A DNA stretch of 64,000 bases from JACVRW01 sp963733885 (GTDB lineage: Bacteria; Actinomycetota; Thermoleophilia; Solirubrobacterales; Thermoleophilaceae), in NCBI GenBank assembly GCA_963733885.1, contig CAVTES010000015.1:372001-436000 (forward strand), read 5' to 3'. This document shows positions 9,046 to 18,278 of the stretch, one piece after another. Every line of letters begins with the position of its first letter. Position 1 is the first letter of the stretch. The notes below the pieces were generated by a model, which saw only the letters and a list, made by a program, of their open reading frames with translations, was not told where the DNA came from and ran no database searches. A program made the position numbers and the translations under genes.

Positions 9046-9894
9046 TCAGCGGCGGGTCATCGTGACGTTCACCTCGTGCTCGGCCCGAGCGGCGCCCTTG
9101 TAGACGCCCTTGATCGGAGGCACGTCGCCGTAGAAGCGGCCGTGGCCGATCTTTACGTGCTCCTGGCCGGCGAGGCCCCGGTTGGTGGGATCGGCGCCGA
9201 CCCATTCCGGGCCGCCGTCGTCGGTGCCGGGGAGGAGCGCCTCGAGCCAGGCGTGAGTGTCCACCTCGACCGAGTCGGCGCCGCCGTCCTCGGGCGCGGC
9301 GAACAGGTAGCCGGACACGTAGCGGGCAGCGATGCCGTGGCGTCGGAGCAGGATCAGGGCGAGGTGCACGAAGTCCTGACAGACACCGCCGCTGCCCTCC
9401 AGCAGGTCGTCCACCGTCGAGCCGACAAAGGTGACGCCAGGCGTGTACTCGAAGCGGTCCGGGATCAGCTCGCAGGCGCCTAGCAGCGTCGCGCGCGGGT
9501 CCTCGCCGTGCACGCCCCCGATCAGCTCTCCGAGAGCGCCGTTCTCCGGCTCGTCGCCCGTGGACAGCAGGAACTCGCCGCCGGTCTCGGTGTAGCGCGG
9601 CGCGCGGATCGCCTCCCAGCCGCCCGCCGGCGGCTCCCCGGGAGCCTCCGTCGTCACGTCCGCCTCCGCGGTGATCGCCAGCCTGTCGTGCTCGCCGGGC
9701 ACGCCCCACTCGATCGCCTCGGTGCCGAAGTAGTCGGTGTGCGAGCGCGTGCGGGCGCTGGGCTCCAGTGTCAGCCTGAAGGTCCGCACGCGCTGGAGCG
9801 GGGTGGTGGCCGGCTTCACGCGCAGGATGTTGTGCTGGTCGAAGACCGGCTCGCTGTAGCGGTACTCGGCGTGGTAGCGCAGCGAATATCTCAT
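9046..9894 (-). CDS. transglutaminase-like cysteine protease family protein
   Basis: A 282-residue cytoplasmic protein. The N-terminal 130 residues are a beta-rich transglutaminase-associated domain (MRYSLRYHAEYRYSEPV). The transglutaminase core carries the catalytic triad: Cys in GGVCQDFVHLAL, His in DTHAWLEAL, and Asp in GADPTNR. Its ATG overlaps the stop of the alpha-E gene by 4 bases. The order ATP-grasp, alpha-E, transglutaminase is a conserved bacterial cluster thought to make or process a peptide-like product; the substrate is unknown. Confidence 0.85.
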   Translation of the reverse strand: MRYSLRYHAEYRYSEPVFDQHNILRVKPATTPLQRVRTFRLTLEPSARTRSHTDYFGTEAIEWGVPGEHDRLAITAEADVTTEAPGEPPAGGWEAIRAPRYTETGGEFLLSTGDEPENGALGELIGGVHGEDPRATLLGACELIPDRFEYTPGVTFVGSTVDDLLEGSGGVCQDFVHLALILLRRHGIAARYVSGYLFAAPEDGGADSVEVDTHAWLEALLPGTDDGGPEWVGADPTNRGLAGQEHVKIGHGRFYGDVPPIKGVYKGAARAEHEVNVTMTRR

Positions 9895-10848
9895 CCGCTC
9901 ACGGTCTGAGCGACAACGGTGCTGGGGTGGAAGTAGCGGTCATCGATCTCCGCGTCGAGCCGCTCCAGCTCCTGCTGGACCGGGCGCAGCCAGGGCGTGA
10001 CCGCATCGGGCGCGGACGCCACTCGTGCCCGGAAGTCGAGGTCCGCAAGCATTCGCCGAACGCGCAGCACCGGCGGCGAGTCCCGCGGGTCGAGCTCCAC
10101 CCGCTCCAGCGCGCCGTCGAGCGACTGCACGGACGCCGCGACCGAGTCCGGGAACTCGCGCTCGTACAGCATGAAGCGCGACACCGGCGCGGCGTTCGGC
10201 GGGGCGGCCGCGGCGCGCATGAACGCCTGGAACCCGCCCACGGCCCGCAGTAGCGCGAGCGCGTTGCCGTCGCGGCGCGGCGCCTCGCCGCCGTCCTCCT
10301 CCGGCGGCAGGGCCACGCGCAGCATGCGCAGCACCATGTCGCCCGCCTCGATCCGCCCGCCGGCCACCAGGAAAGCGCGCGCCTCATCCTTCTGCATGGT
10401 TCGTGCCGTGAGCCCCCAGAAGAGCGCGCTCCGCTCCTTCACGAACGTGTAGATCGAGTAGGGCCCGGCACGAAGGCCCGCGTCGAGGTCACGCCGCTCG
10501 AGCTGCAGGTGGTAGGTGTTGACCGACTCCCACATCTCGGCTGAGATCGTGTCGCGCAGCGTTCGCGCGCCCTCGCGCGCGGACCCGACGCAGGCCAGGA
10601 TCGACACCGGGTTTTCCGGCGCGGTGGTGAGGAGCCGGATCACCTCGTCGCGGTGGGCCTGACCGCCGCCGTCCGACGCGCCCATGATCACGAGCAGCGC
10701 CTGCCACGAGAGCGTGAACCGAGGTCGGGTCGTCGGCGCGCCCCTGCAGGTCGGCGTGGAACAGGCCGTCGAGCATCCGCGCCGTGTGCTCGGCCCGGAC
10801 CAGGTGGCGGCCGAGCCAGTAGAGGTCGTGGGCGATGCGGGCGAGCAT
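9891..10848 (-). pseudogene. alpha-E domain protein, interrupted by a frameshift
   Basis: Two frames together make a normal alpha-E protein of about 318 residues. The first gives MLARIAHDLYWLGRHLVRAE and runs to about 10725; the second continues with RFTLSWQALLVIMGASDGGG and ends at 9891. The break is a single-base indel around 10715-10730. The ATG at 10848 overlaps the stop of the ATP-grasp gene (ATGA), which fixes the start. Proteins of this helical family accompany circularly permuted ATP-grasp and transglutaminase-like proteins. As written it cannot give a full-length product; sequence error is as likely as true decay because the rest of both frames is well conserved. Confidence 0.8.
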
Positions 10849-12403
10849 CAGCCGGCCGCCTGCTGTTGCTGCTGCTCCTGGCCGCGCCACTTGGGCTGGC
10901 GCATGCCCGGCAGCGCCGGAGGGGCGAGCTGCGACTCGGCGTCGCCCGCCTCGGTGCCGCCGTCCTCGGCGAGCACCCAGGTGTCCTTGGAGCCGCCGCC
11001 CTGCGAGCTGTTGACGATCATCGAGCCCTCGCGGAGGGCGACGCGGGTCAGGCCGCCGGGCACGATCTTGATCTCCTCCCCGTAGACCGCGAACGGGCGC
11101 AGGTCCACGTGACGCGGCACGAGCGAGCCGTCCGCGAGCACCGTGGGCACGGTCGAGAGCGCCACGGTCTGCTGGCGATCCAGCGCTCGGGTGCCTCCTC
11201 GACCAGGAGGCGCTGCCCCTCGAGCTGCTCCTCGCTCGCGTGCGGGCCGATGAACACGCCCTTCCCGCCGGACTCGCCGGTCGGCTTCACCACCAGCTCG
11301 TGCATGTGCTCCATCACGTACGCGCGCTGGTCCGGGTCGGCGAGCAGCCAGGTGGGGAGGTTGTCGAGGATCGGCTCCTCGCCCAGGTAGTAGCGGATCA
11401 TCTCCGGCACGTAGTGGTAGACCGCCTTGTCGTCGGCCACGCCCGTCCCGACGGCGTTGGCGATCGCCACCGTGCCGGCCCGGTAGGCGCCCATCAGGCC
11501 GGGGACTCCGAGCAGCGAGTCGGCCCGGAACTCGAGCGGGTCCATGAAGTCGTCGTCGATACGCCGGTAGATCGAGTCCACGCGCGCGAGGCCGCGGGTG
11601 GTGCGCATGTAGCAGAGCCCGTCCCGCACGACGAGGTCGGAGGCCTCCACGAGCTCGACTCCCATCTGGCGGGCCAGGAAGGCGTGCTCGAAGTACGCGC
11701 TGTTGGCCAGGCCGGGCGTCCATACGACCACCACCGGCGCCTCCCCGCCCCCGGGCGCGGCCGTGCGAAGCGCCTCCAGCAGCAGCGCGGGGTAGTGGCT
11801 GACGGGGCGCACGTCGTAGCCCGCGAACAGCTCCGGCAGGAGGCGGCTCATGGCGATCCGGTCCTCCAGCACGTACGAGATGCCCGATGGCGTGCGGACG
11901 TTGTCCTCGAGCACCTTCCATCGGCCGTCGGCGTCGCGCACGAGGTCGCACCCGGACACGTGGCACCAGACCCCGCCGGGCGGCCGGATCCGGTGGGCGG
12001 CGCGGGCGAAGGCGGGCCGGGTCACGACCAGCTGCCAGGGCACGATGCCCTCCCGGATGATCTCCCGCTCGTGGTAGACGTCGCCGACGAACAGGTTGAG
12101 CGCGCGAACCCGCTGGGCGAGGCCGCGCTTGATCGTGCGCCACTCGGCGGCCGGCAGGAGCCGCGGGATCAGGTCGAGCGGGAACGGGCGGGCCCGGCTG
12201 GGGCCGCCGTCGGGTCCGGAGGCGTCGAACGTGATGCCCTGCTGGACGAAGGTGGCGTCGCGCCGCTCGCCCGCGCTGCGAAGGCGCTCGCTGCCGAGCC
12301 GCGCGAGTGTCGCGGTCAGTGACGCCGCCGGGCCGCGCGGCCGGTCAGGGGCGTCGAACAGCTCGTCGAAGAAGCCGGAAGCAGGGGAGTACGCGGAGCT
12401 CAA
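10848..12403 (-). pseudogene. circularly permuted ATP-grasp protein, interrupted by a frameshift
   Basis: The N-terminal 400 residues are in one frame (AYSPASGFFDELFDA; VLEDNVRTPSGISYVLEDR; VVKPTGESGGKGVFIGP) and the C-terminus in another (QQTVALSTVPTVLADG; PRHVDLRPFAVYG; IVNSSQGGGSKDTWVL). They join near 11185, where one C appears to be missing from a GCC run (WIA then QQTVAL). Joined, the protein is about 518 residues, normal for the family, which ligates an amino acid or peptide using ATP in the alpha-E/transglutaminase cluster. I chose the TTG at 12403 because it overlaps the TGA of the upstream SRPBCC fragment (TTGA) and gives the usual short leader before FFDE. Either an error or a decaying gene. 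Confidence 0.8.
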
Positions 12404-12588
12404 GCTCCCGAAGTTGTACCGCCGCCCAGCCGGCGGGCGACCTCTCCGCGGCGGAAGTCGAAGATGCGCTCGAGATCGCGCCGGACGAAGGCGCCGTGTG
12501 CCAGCCGTCCGAGCGCGCCGAGCGGCAGGTCGTAGCGGACGGTGTCGCGCACGAGGGCACGGCGTCGGGGTCGCCGGAAAGGATCTGT
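12400..12588 (-). pseudogene. C-terminal remnant of an SRPBCC (cyclase/dehydrase-like) protein
   Basis: A 62-codon open stretch between two stops reads ALVRDTVRYDLPLGALGRL, then AHGAFVRRDLERIFDFRRGE, which matches the C-terminal helix region of stand-alone SRPBCC ligand-binding proteins. The N-terminal beta sheet is absent from all frames upstream, and the small plus-strand gene at 12642 occupies that space. Its TGA overlaps the TTG start of the ATP-grasp gene, indicating it was once the first gene of that operon. Confidence 0.6.
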
Positions 12589-12641
12589 TCACGCGTGAGG
12601 GTTTGCAGGAGCTCGGGAGGGGAACGAGAACTCGCGAGGTG

Positions 12642-12872
12642 ATGAGCCACGGACTGGCATCGCTGGGTCGGCTGACCCAAGGAGAGCAGAGAGCGCTGGC
12701 CTCCTTCATCGCCGGCCGCCTGCCCGCCGGTCAACTACACGACGCGCTGGCCCGCGCCCGCGAGGCGGCGCTGCGCGCCGCGGCGGCACGCGAGACGTCC
12801 CCCCAGGTCGCGCTGCCCGTGGCGGAGACGCCTGTACCGGCCGTGCCGGCGCCCGCGCTGCGCGCCGCCTGA
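12642..12872 (+). CDS. small hypothetical protein
   Basis: A 76-residue protein starting MSHGLASLGRLTQGEQRALA. The first 50 residues are predicted helical (QLHDALARAREAALRAAAA) and the tail is Ala/Pro-rich. Codons strongly favour G or C at the third position, which supports coding. No family recognised and no catalytic motif. It ends about 20 bases before the stop of an opposing small gene. Confidence 0.5.
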   Translation: MSHGLASLGRLTQGEQRALASFIAGRLPAGQLHDALARAREAALRAAAARETSPQVALPVAETPVPAVPAPALRAA

Positions 12873-12895
12873 GGCCGGCCCTCGGGGGCCCTCAG
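12869..12895. terminator. bidirectional hairpin between two convergent small genes
   Basis: CTGAGGCC pairs with GGCCCTCAG (one bulged base) around a 10-base GC-rich loop and overlaps the stop codons of both convergent genes. No T tract. Confidence 0.4.
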
Positions 12896-13038
12896 TCGTC
12901 GGGCCCCTCGCCGGCGGGCTCGAGCCCGTCGGCGCCGTCCGATCCGCCGTGCCGTTCCGACAGCTCGTGGATGTACTGGGCAAACAGCGCCGCGTCACTG
13001 CGCTCGGCTCTTGCGTCCGTGTCCCTCTGATCGGCCAA
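12892..13038 (-). CDS. small acidic protein
   Basis: A 48-codon gene with TTG start preceded by a strong Shine-Dalgarno (AGGAGGGG, 4-5 bases upstream), which is the main support. The product begins LADQRDTDARAERSDAALFA, has a helical middle (AQYIHELSERHGG) and an acidic tail ending GEGPDD. It is divergent from the ArsR gene 74 bases away, so they may share a control region. No family recognised. Confidence 0.5.
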   Translation of the reverse strand: MADQRDTDARAERSDAALFAQYIHELSERHGGSDGADGLEPAGEGPDD

Positions 13039-13066
13039 GGGTTCCCCTCCTGGTCGGCAGGTCTAC

Positions 13067-13082
13067 TACGATGGACGTCGTA
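13067..13082. promoter_or_regulatory. inverted repeat, possible ArsR operator
   Basis: TACGA-N6-TCGTA lies 30 bases before the ArsR start and about 30 bases before the divergent TTG start. A related half-site (CTCGTAC) occurs at 13104-13110. Position suggests autoregulation by the ArsR protein. Confidence 0.4.
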
Positions 13083-13112
13083 CCATAGCAAAAGTTCGAT
13101 GGGTCTCGTACT

Positions 13113-13439
13113 ATGACCACCGCATCTGCCGCTCCCGCTCACGACATCCCGCACCCCGCCCGCGACGAGCTGGACCTGGCCGCCGTACTGCACGCGCTCA
13201 GCGACCCTGTTCGACTCGAGATCGTGGCCGGGCTGGCCGGGGGCCAGGAGCGAGCCTGCGGGAGCTTCGACGTCGGGGTCACGAAGTCGACCTGCACCCA
13301 CCACTTCCGCGTGCTGCGCGAGGCGGGCCTGATCCAGCAGCGCCAGCAGGGGACGGCGCGGCTGAACAGTCTGCGCCGCGACGACCTCGAGGCGCGCTTC
13401 CCGGGCCTGCTCGGGACGATCCTGAAGGCCGCCGCTTAG
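13113..13439 (+). CDS. ArsR/HTH_20 family transcriptional regulator
   Basis: A 108-residue winged helix protein. The motif LHALSDPVRLEIVAGLAGG marks the first helices, THHFRVLREAGLIQQRQQGT the recognition helix and wing. One Cys pair (CGSFDVGVTKSTC) lies just before the recognition helix, but the classical CVC metal site is absent, so the inducer is unclear. It is followed by a convergent MMPL exporter gene 10 bases away and lies divergent from the small acidic gene; regulation of either is inference. Confidence 0.8.
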   Translation: MTTASAAPAHDIPHPARDELDLAAVLHALSDPVRLEIVAGLAGGQERACGSFDVGVTKSTCTHHFRVLREAGLIQQRQQGTARLNSLRRDDLEARFPGLLGTILKAAA

Positions 13440-13449
13440 CGCGCGTGTA

Positions 13450-15612
13450 CTAGCCGTCGCCCTCGCCGAACGCCGGCCGCCGGGGCAGCGAGGGCTCCAC
13501 CCGGAGGATCCGCGCGGGCCACCTCGGCAGCCACCAGTTCCACCGGCCCATCAGCGAGATCACCGCCGGGACGATCAGGGCGCGGATCACCGTGGCATCG
13601 AGCAGGATCCCGGCCGCCAGGCCGGTGGCCATCATCTTCACGTCGGTTTCGGGGCCGGAGCCCATCGAGACGAACGAGAGGAACAGGATCAGCGCCGCGC
13701 TCGTGACCAGTCGCCCGGTCCGGCCGATGCCCTGAACCACGGCGGTGTGTGTGGAGCCGGTCCGGTCGTACTCCTCCCGCATCCGGCTGAGGATGAACAC
13801 CTCGTAGTCCATCGACAGACCGAACAGGAAGGCGAAGACCATCAGCGGCATCCAGGACGGGATCGAGCCCGTGGCCTGGATGTCCCAGATCGCCTCGGAG
13901 CCGTAGCCCAGTTGCCAGACGAGCACGAGCACGCCCCACGCGGCGGCGATGCTGAGCACGTTCAGCACGATCGCCTTCGCCGGCAGCAGCAGCGAGCGGA
14001 ACGCCCGGGCCAGCAGGATGAAGGTGGTGATCGTGATCAGCGCGATCATCAGCGGGAAGCTGCCGTAGACCGCGTCGATGAAGTCGGCGTTGCGGGCCGG
14101 CAGGCCGCCGACGCGCACGTCGGGCCCGGCCGCGTGCGCCGTGTCGCGGACCGCCTCCAGCGTCTCGCCGCCCTCGTCGCTGCCGCTGTCCGGGACCGGG
14201 ATGGCCTCGACGAGCGCCGTGCCGTCACGCCGCCAGGACTCGTCCTCGGGCGCCACGGCGCCGTGGAGCCCGTCGACGCCGCGCAGGTCGGCCGCCAGGG
14301 CCTCGGGGTCGGTGCCACCCTCGATCAGGATCTCGTGCGGCAGCAGCGCCCCCTCGCCGATCCCGGCCTTCTCGAGGGCCACGAGGCCCTCCTTGGCGTT
14401 ACCCGAGCGGGCGATGGTGTCGGCGTCCGAGGAGCCGAGCTGGAGGTCGGTGGCCGAGAAAGCGAGCGCGACGATCACCGCCATCCCCGCGCCCGCCGCG
14501 AGCCAGCGGCGCCGCGAGACGGCCTGCGCCCAGCGCGTCCAGGCGCGGCTCGCCTTGTCGTCGGTCCGCCGATGCGGCCAGTCGAGCCGCGGGCCGAGCT
14601 TCGCCAGCACGACGGGGAGCAGCGTGATCGCCACGACGGTCGAGACGAGCGGGATCAGCATGCCGCCGTAGCCCATGGAGCGCAGGAACGGCAGTGGCAG
14701 CGCGATCAGCGCCAGCAGGCCGATGGCGACGGTCACGCCGCTGAACACCACGGCGCGGCCGGCCGTCTCCATGGCCCGCTGCACGGCCTCGTCTCCGCTG
14801 CGGCCGTGCGAGCGCTCCTCGCGCCAGCGCGATACGACGAGCAGCGAGTAGTCGATCGCCACGCCGAGCCCGATGAGGGCGATCAGGAACTGGACGATGG
14901 GGGATACGGCCGTGAGCTCGGTGAGGCCGAGCAGCAGCAGGAAGGTCGTCATGATCGAGACGAACGCCATCACGAGCGGCACGAGGGCCAGCAGGGAGGC
15001 GAACACGAAGGCGAGCACCACCAGGGCGCCCACGCCGCCCAGCACCGCCTCGAGCAGCACCCCCGGACCCTCGTCCTCGCTGCCGCTGTCCTCCGTGAGC
15101 GCGTCGAAGCCGGTGAGCTTCACGGGCTCGCCCGCCACGGTGGCGCCGTCGAGGGCGCCGCGCGCGATTCGCTCGGCCCTCGGGTTCTCGCCGAAGAAGG
15201 AATCCGGGTCAGGCGTGGGGTGGACGATCGCGAACGCGGTGCGGCCATCGTCGGAGACGAAGGTCTTGTCACCTGTAGAGATGTACGAGGCGATCCGCGC
15301 CTGGGGCAGCGCGCGCTCGAGCCGCGCGTCCATCGCGGCCAGATCGCGCTTCACGGCCGGCGAGTCGACCGACTTGCCCTCCGGGATCGTCACCACGGGT
15401 ACGAGCGGGGGCGCCTCCCCGCCGGTGCCGCGATAGCGCTCGTCGATCGACACGTTCGTCTCCCAGCCCTCCTTGTCGGGGACCGAGAACTCGGGCTCGA
15501 GCGCATCCGAGGCCGGGCCCGCGGCGGCGATGCCGGCGATCGCGAGGACGACCCATGCGAGGACGACGGTGCGCTTGTGGGACAAGACCCAGCGTGTTAG
15601 CGAAGACATCAT
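13450..15612 (-). CDS. MMPL family RND-type transporter
   Basis: A 720-residue membrane exporter. It has an N-terminal helix (RTVVLAWVVLAIAGIAAAG), a soluble loop, five helices near residues 180-360, a second soluble loop and five more helices near residues 530-700. The MMPL signatures GLGVAIDYSLLVVSRWREE and LFGLSMDYEVFILSRMREEY hold the membrane Asp-Tyr pairs needed for proton coupling. MMPL proteins export lipids or drugs in actinobacteria. Start is the double ATG at 15612/15609; it is divergent from the histidine kinase gene, whose regulator may control it. Confidence 0.88.
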   Translation of the reverse strand: MMSSLTRWVLSHKRTVVLAWVVLAIAGIAAAGPASDALEPEFSVPDKEGWETNVSIDERYRGTGGEAPPLVPVVTIPEGKSVDSPAVKRDLAAMDARLERALPQARIASYISTGDKTFVSDDGRTAFAIVHPTPDPDSFFGENPRAERIARGALDGATVAGEPVKLTGFDALTEDSGSEDEGPGVLLEAVLGGVGALVVLAFVFASLLALVPLVMAFVSIMTTFLLLLGLTELTAVSPIVQFLIALIGLGVAIDYSLLVVSRWREERSHGRSGDEAVQRAMETAGRAVVFSGVTVAIGLLALIALPLPFLRSMGYGGMLIPLVSTVVAITLLPVVLAKLGPRLDWPHRRTDDKASRAWTRWAQAVSRRRWLAAGAGMAVIVALAFSATDLQLGSSDADTIARSGNAKEGLVALEKAGIGEGALLPHEILIEGGTDPEALAADLRGVDGLHGAVAPEDESWRRDGTALVEAIPVPDSGSDEGGETLEAVRDTAHAAGPDVRVGGLPARNADFIDAVYGSFPLMIALITITTFILLARAFRSLLLPAKAIVLNVLSIAAAWGVLVLVWQLGYGSEAIWDIQATGSIPSWMPLMVFAFLFGLSMDYEVFILSRMREEYDRTGSTHTAVVQGIGRTGRLVTSAALILFLSFVSMGSGPETDVKMMATGLAAGILLDATVIRALIVPAVISLMGRWNWWLPRWPARILRVEPSLPRRPAFGEGDG

Positions 15613-15747
15613 GCCCCGCGACGGTACGTCCGGTCGCGCGGGCCGCAAACGCCCGCCGGGATGATCCCCATGTCCTCCCTGGGGTGGACGCGGCGCCCCC
15701 CGCTGGGGCGATTCGAGCCGCTCGAATCGGGCGCTACGCTCGCTGGG

Positions 15748-16926
15748 ATGGCGTCGCAATCGGCAACTGAATCGGCCCGGGCACCGGCTCGCAACGAGCT
15801 GCTGCTCGATGGCGGTCTCGCCCTGGGGGCGCTCGCCGCGTCGATCGGGCTGCTCGCAGTGGGCGAGAGCGAGCACGGGGCGGACGGGCTCGGCGCGCTC
15901 GACGTGGTGATCGCGGCGTTTGCGTCGCTGCCGCTCGTGGCGTGGCGGATGGCGCCCCTCGCCGTCTTCGTCGCCACGGCGCTGGCGAGCAGCCTGCTCT
16001 ACGCCGTCGCCGACCCTGCCGGGCCGCCGATCGGGCCGACCATCGCCGTCTACCTGCTGGCGTTCTCCGGCGACGGATCGCGCGAGCGCACGCGCCTGAC
16101 CCTGGGGGTAGTGGCCGCGATGCTCGGCGTGCATGTTGTGGCCGGCGGCATCCTCGGCGCGGAGATCCTGTTCGGGATCACCGTCTGGGGCGGCGCGTGG
16201 CTGGCCGGCGATCGGACCCGGCTCCGGCGCGAGCGCATCGCCGAGCTCGAGGAGCGCGCGCTGCGCGCCGAGCGCGAGGCTGAGCGCGAGCGCCGCCTGG
16301 CCGCGGCCGAGGAGCGCGGTCGCATCGCCCGCGACCTCCACGACTCGGCGGGGCACGCGATCAACGTGATCCTCGTCCATGCCGGCATGGGCCGGCTCCA
16401 GACCGAGCGCGATCCCGACAAGGCGCGCGAGGCGTTCGCGACCATCGAGGAGGTCGCGCGGGAGACCGTGGGCGACATCGACGAGATGGTGCGCGTCCTG
16501 CGCGAGGACGCTCCGCTCACAGGCGAGGTGGAGCCGCCGGCCGGGCTTGCCTCCCTGGAGGGGCTCGTGGAGCGGCACCGCGCGGCGGGCCTCGACGTGA
16601 CGAGCTCCGTCCACGGTGAGCGGCGCCCGCTCCCGGCCGCTGTCGACAGAGGCGCCTACCGGATCATCCAGGAGGCGCTGACCAACGCCGCGCGGCACGG
16701 GAACGGCAACGCCCGGGTCCAGATCGACTTCGGCGAGTGCGAGCTCGCCGTGTTCGTGGAGAACTTGCTCGCTCCGGGCCGGCCGGGTCGCACCGAGGGG
16801 GGCGGCCACGGCCTGGTCGGCATGCGGGAGCGGGCAGCGCTGCTGGGCGGGAGCATGGAGGCACGCGCCCGCGATGGGCGCTTCGAGATGCGCGCTCGAC
16901 TGCCCATCCCGGAGGACAGCCCTTGA
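15748..16926 (+). CDS. sensor histidine kinase, NarL/DegS type (HisKA_3)
   Basis: A 392-residue membrane sensor. Residues about 20-160 contain five or six membrane helices with almost no extracytoplasmic domain. An Arg/Glu-rich coiled coil (AELEERALRAEREAERERR) leads to the dimerisation domain with the phosphoacceptor His in GRIARDLHDSAGHAINVI. The HATPase_c domain shows the N box RIIQEALTNAARHG and the G box GGHGLVGMRERA. The ATG at 15748 was chosen over an upstream one because the extra residues lack membrane character. Overlaps the response regulator by TTGA, so they form one operon. Confidence 0.87.
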   Translation: MASQSATESARAPARNELLLDGGLALGALAASIGLLAVGESEHGADGLGALDVVIAAFASLPLVAWRMAPLAVFVATALASSLLYAVADPAGPPIGPTIAVYLLAFSGDGSRERTRLTLGVVAAMLGVHVVAGGILGAEILFGITVWGGAWLAGDRTRLRRERIAELEERALRAEREAERERRLAAAEERGRIARDLHDSAGHAINVILVHAGMGRLQTERDPDKAREAFATIEEVARETVGDIDEMVRVLREDAPLTGEVEPPAGLASLEGLVERHRAAGLDVTSSVHGERRPLPAAVDRGAYRIIQEALTNAARHGNGNARVQIDFGECELAVFVENLLAPGRPGRTEGGGHGLVGMRERAALLGGSMEARARDGRFEMRARLPIPEDSP

Positions 16927-17597
16927 CGGAGCCACCCATCCGGGTCCTGATCGTCGACGACGACGAGCTCATGCGCGCCGGCCTGCGCGGCGTGCTCGCG
17001 AGCGACGACGCGATCGAGCTCGTGGGCGAGGCAAACAACGGGCGCGAGGCAACCTACCGGGCCCGGCTGCTTCGGCCTGACGTGGTGCTGATGGACGTGC
17101 GCATGCCCGACCTCGACGGGATCTCCGCCACCCGCGAGCTCACGGCCGCCTTCCCCGAGGTGAAGGTCGTGATCCTCACCACCTTCGAGCAGGACGACTA
17201 CATCTTCGGCGCGCTCAGCGCCGGCGCTTCGGGCTTTTTGCTGAAGCGCACCCGGCCGGAGGAGCTGATCGCGGCCATCCACACGATCGCCTCCGGCGAT
17301 TCGCTGCTGTCGCCCTCGGTCACCAGCCGGGTGGTCGAGCGGATGGCGGGGCAGCCCCCGCCAGACGCGGCTCGCGACCGCCGTCTGGAGGAGCTCACGC
17401 CGCGCGAGACCGAGGTGCTCGCGCTGGTGGCGCGGGGCCGGTCGAACGCCGAGATCGCCGGCGAGCTCATCATCGAGGAGTCGACCGTCAAGACCCACGT
17501 GAAGCGGATCCTCGCCAAGCTCGACGCGCGCGACCGGGTGCAGGCGGTGATCTTCGCCTACGAGACGGGGCTGACCCGCCCGGGCGCCGGCGGCTGA
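16923..17597 (+). CDS. LuxR/NarL family response regulator
   Basis: A 224-residue regulator. The receiver domain has the acidic pocket VLIVDDDELM, the phosphorylated Asp in DVVLMDVRMPDLDG, Thr in VVILTTFEQ and Lys in FLLKRTRPEE. The C-terminal HTH carries LTPRETEVLALVARGRSNAE and STVKTHVKRILAKL. The TTG start overlaps the kinase TGA. The usual partner of the upstream kinase; the target promoter is not evident, though the divergent MMPL gene is a candidate. Confidence 0.9.
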   Translation: MTEPPIRVLIVDDDELMRAGLRGVLASDDAIELVGEANNGREATYRARLLRPDVVLMDVRMPDLDGISATRELTAAFPEVKVVILTTFEQDDYIFGALSAGASGFLLKRTRPEELIAAIHTIASGDSLLSPSVTSRVVERMAGQPPPDAARDRRLEELTPRETEVLALVARGRSNAEIAGELIIEESTVKTHVKRILAKLDARDRVQAVIFAYETGLTRPGAGG

Positions 17598-17646
17598 CGC
17601 ACGTTTGCGCTGGAGGCTCCCACCGGGGACAATCCCGCCGAGGGAG

Positions 17647-18165
17647 ATGCGTCGAGCGCTCTGGATCCTCGCGGTACTGGCCACCGCGGTGTTCGCCGCG
17701 CAGGCGCCTGCCGGAAGCGCTGGGCCCGCGGTGACGGTCGCCGGCGGGGCCACGAAAATCGCCCGCTGGGAGCTGTACGTGCGCTCGCCGGCGCCGGGGC
17801 TGCGCTGCGTCGGGCTGCGGTTGGGGTCGCTCTTCGACGAGTCCAACTCCGTGAACCGTGAGCGCTGCGGCCCGCGCAGGATGCCGCTGAACACGGTCCT
17901 GCTCCAGACCCTCGCGTCGCCAGGTATGGGCTCGTTCGCGTTCGGCCGCGCCGGGCGCAGGGTGGGACAGGTGAGCGTGACCGTCGGCGACCGCGCGCCG
18001 GTCACGGTTGGAACGCTCCCTAGCGTGCTGGGCGGGCGCGACCGTGTCTGGGCCGCACCCGCAGGCCTCAGCTGCGCACGGGTGAGCGTGCAAGCGCTGC
18101 GGGCGCCCCGCAACGCGCCGGGCAAGACGCGCTCGGGCCGCATCGGGCCGCCCGGCTGCGGGTAG
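17647..18165 (+). CDS. secreted protein of unknown function
   Basis: A 172-residue protein with a Sec signal peptide: MRRALWILAVLATAVFAAQA, then PAGSAGPA as the probable cleavage region. The mature part contains two Cys pairs (LRCVGLRLG, RERCGPRR; LSCARV, PPGCG) that could form disulfides. The ATG at 17647 has GAGGGAG directly upstream. No family recognised. It lies 49 bases after the response regulator and may be cotranscribed. Confidence 0.65.
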   Translation: MRRALWILAVLATAVFAAQAPAGSAGPAVTVAGGATKIARWELYVRSPAPGLRCVGLRLGSLFDESNSVNRERCGPRRMPLNTVLLQTLASPGMGSFAFGRAGRRVGQVSVTVGDRAPVTVGTLPSVLGGRDRVWAAPAGLSCARVSVQALRAPRNAPGKTRSGRIGPPGCG

Positions 18166-18278
18166 GTCGCACCAACCCGCAGGATCGTTACGAGGCGGTA
18201 ACTCGTCGGTCACATGACCCCGCCCCGCCGTAGCTTTCGTGCGCGGCACTCCTCGACCCCCGAAAGGAAGGCCGAACG

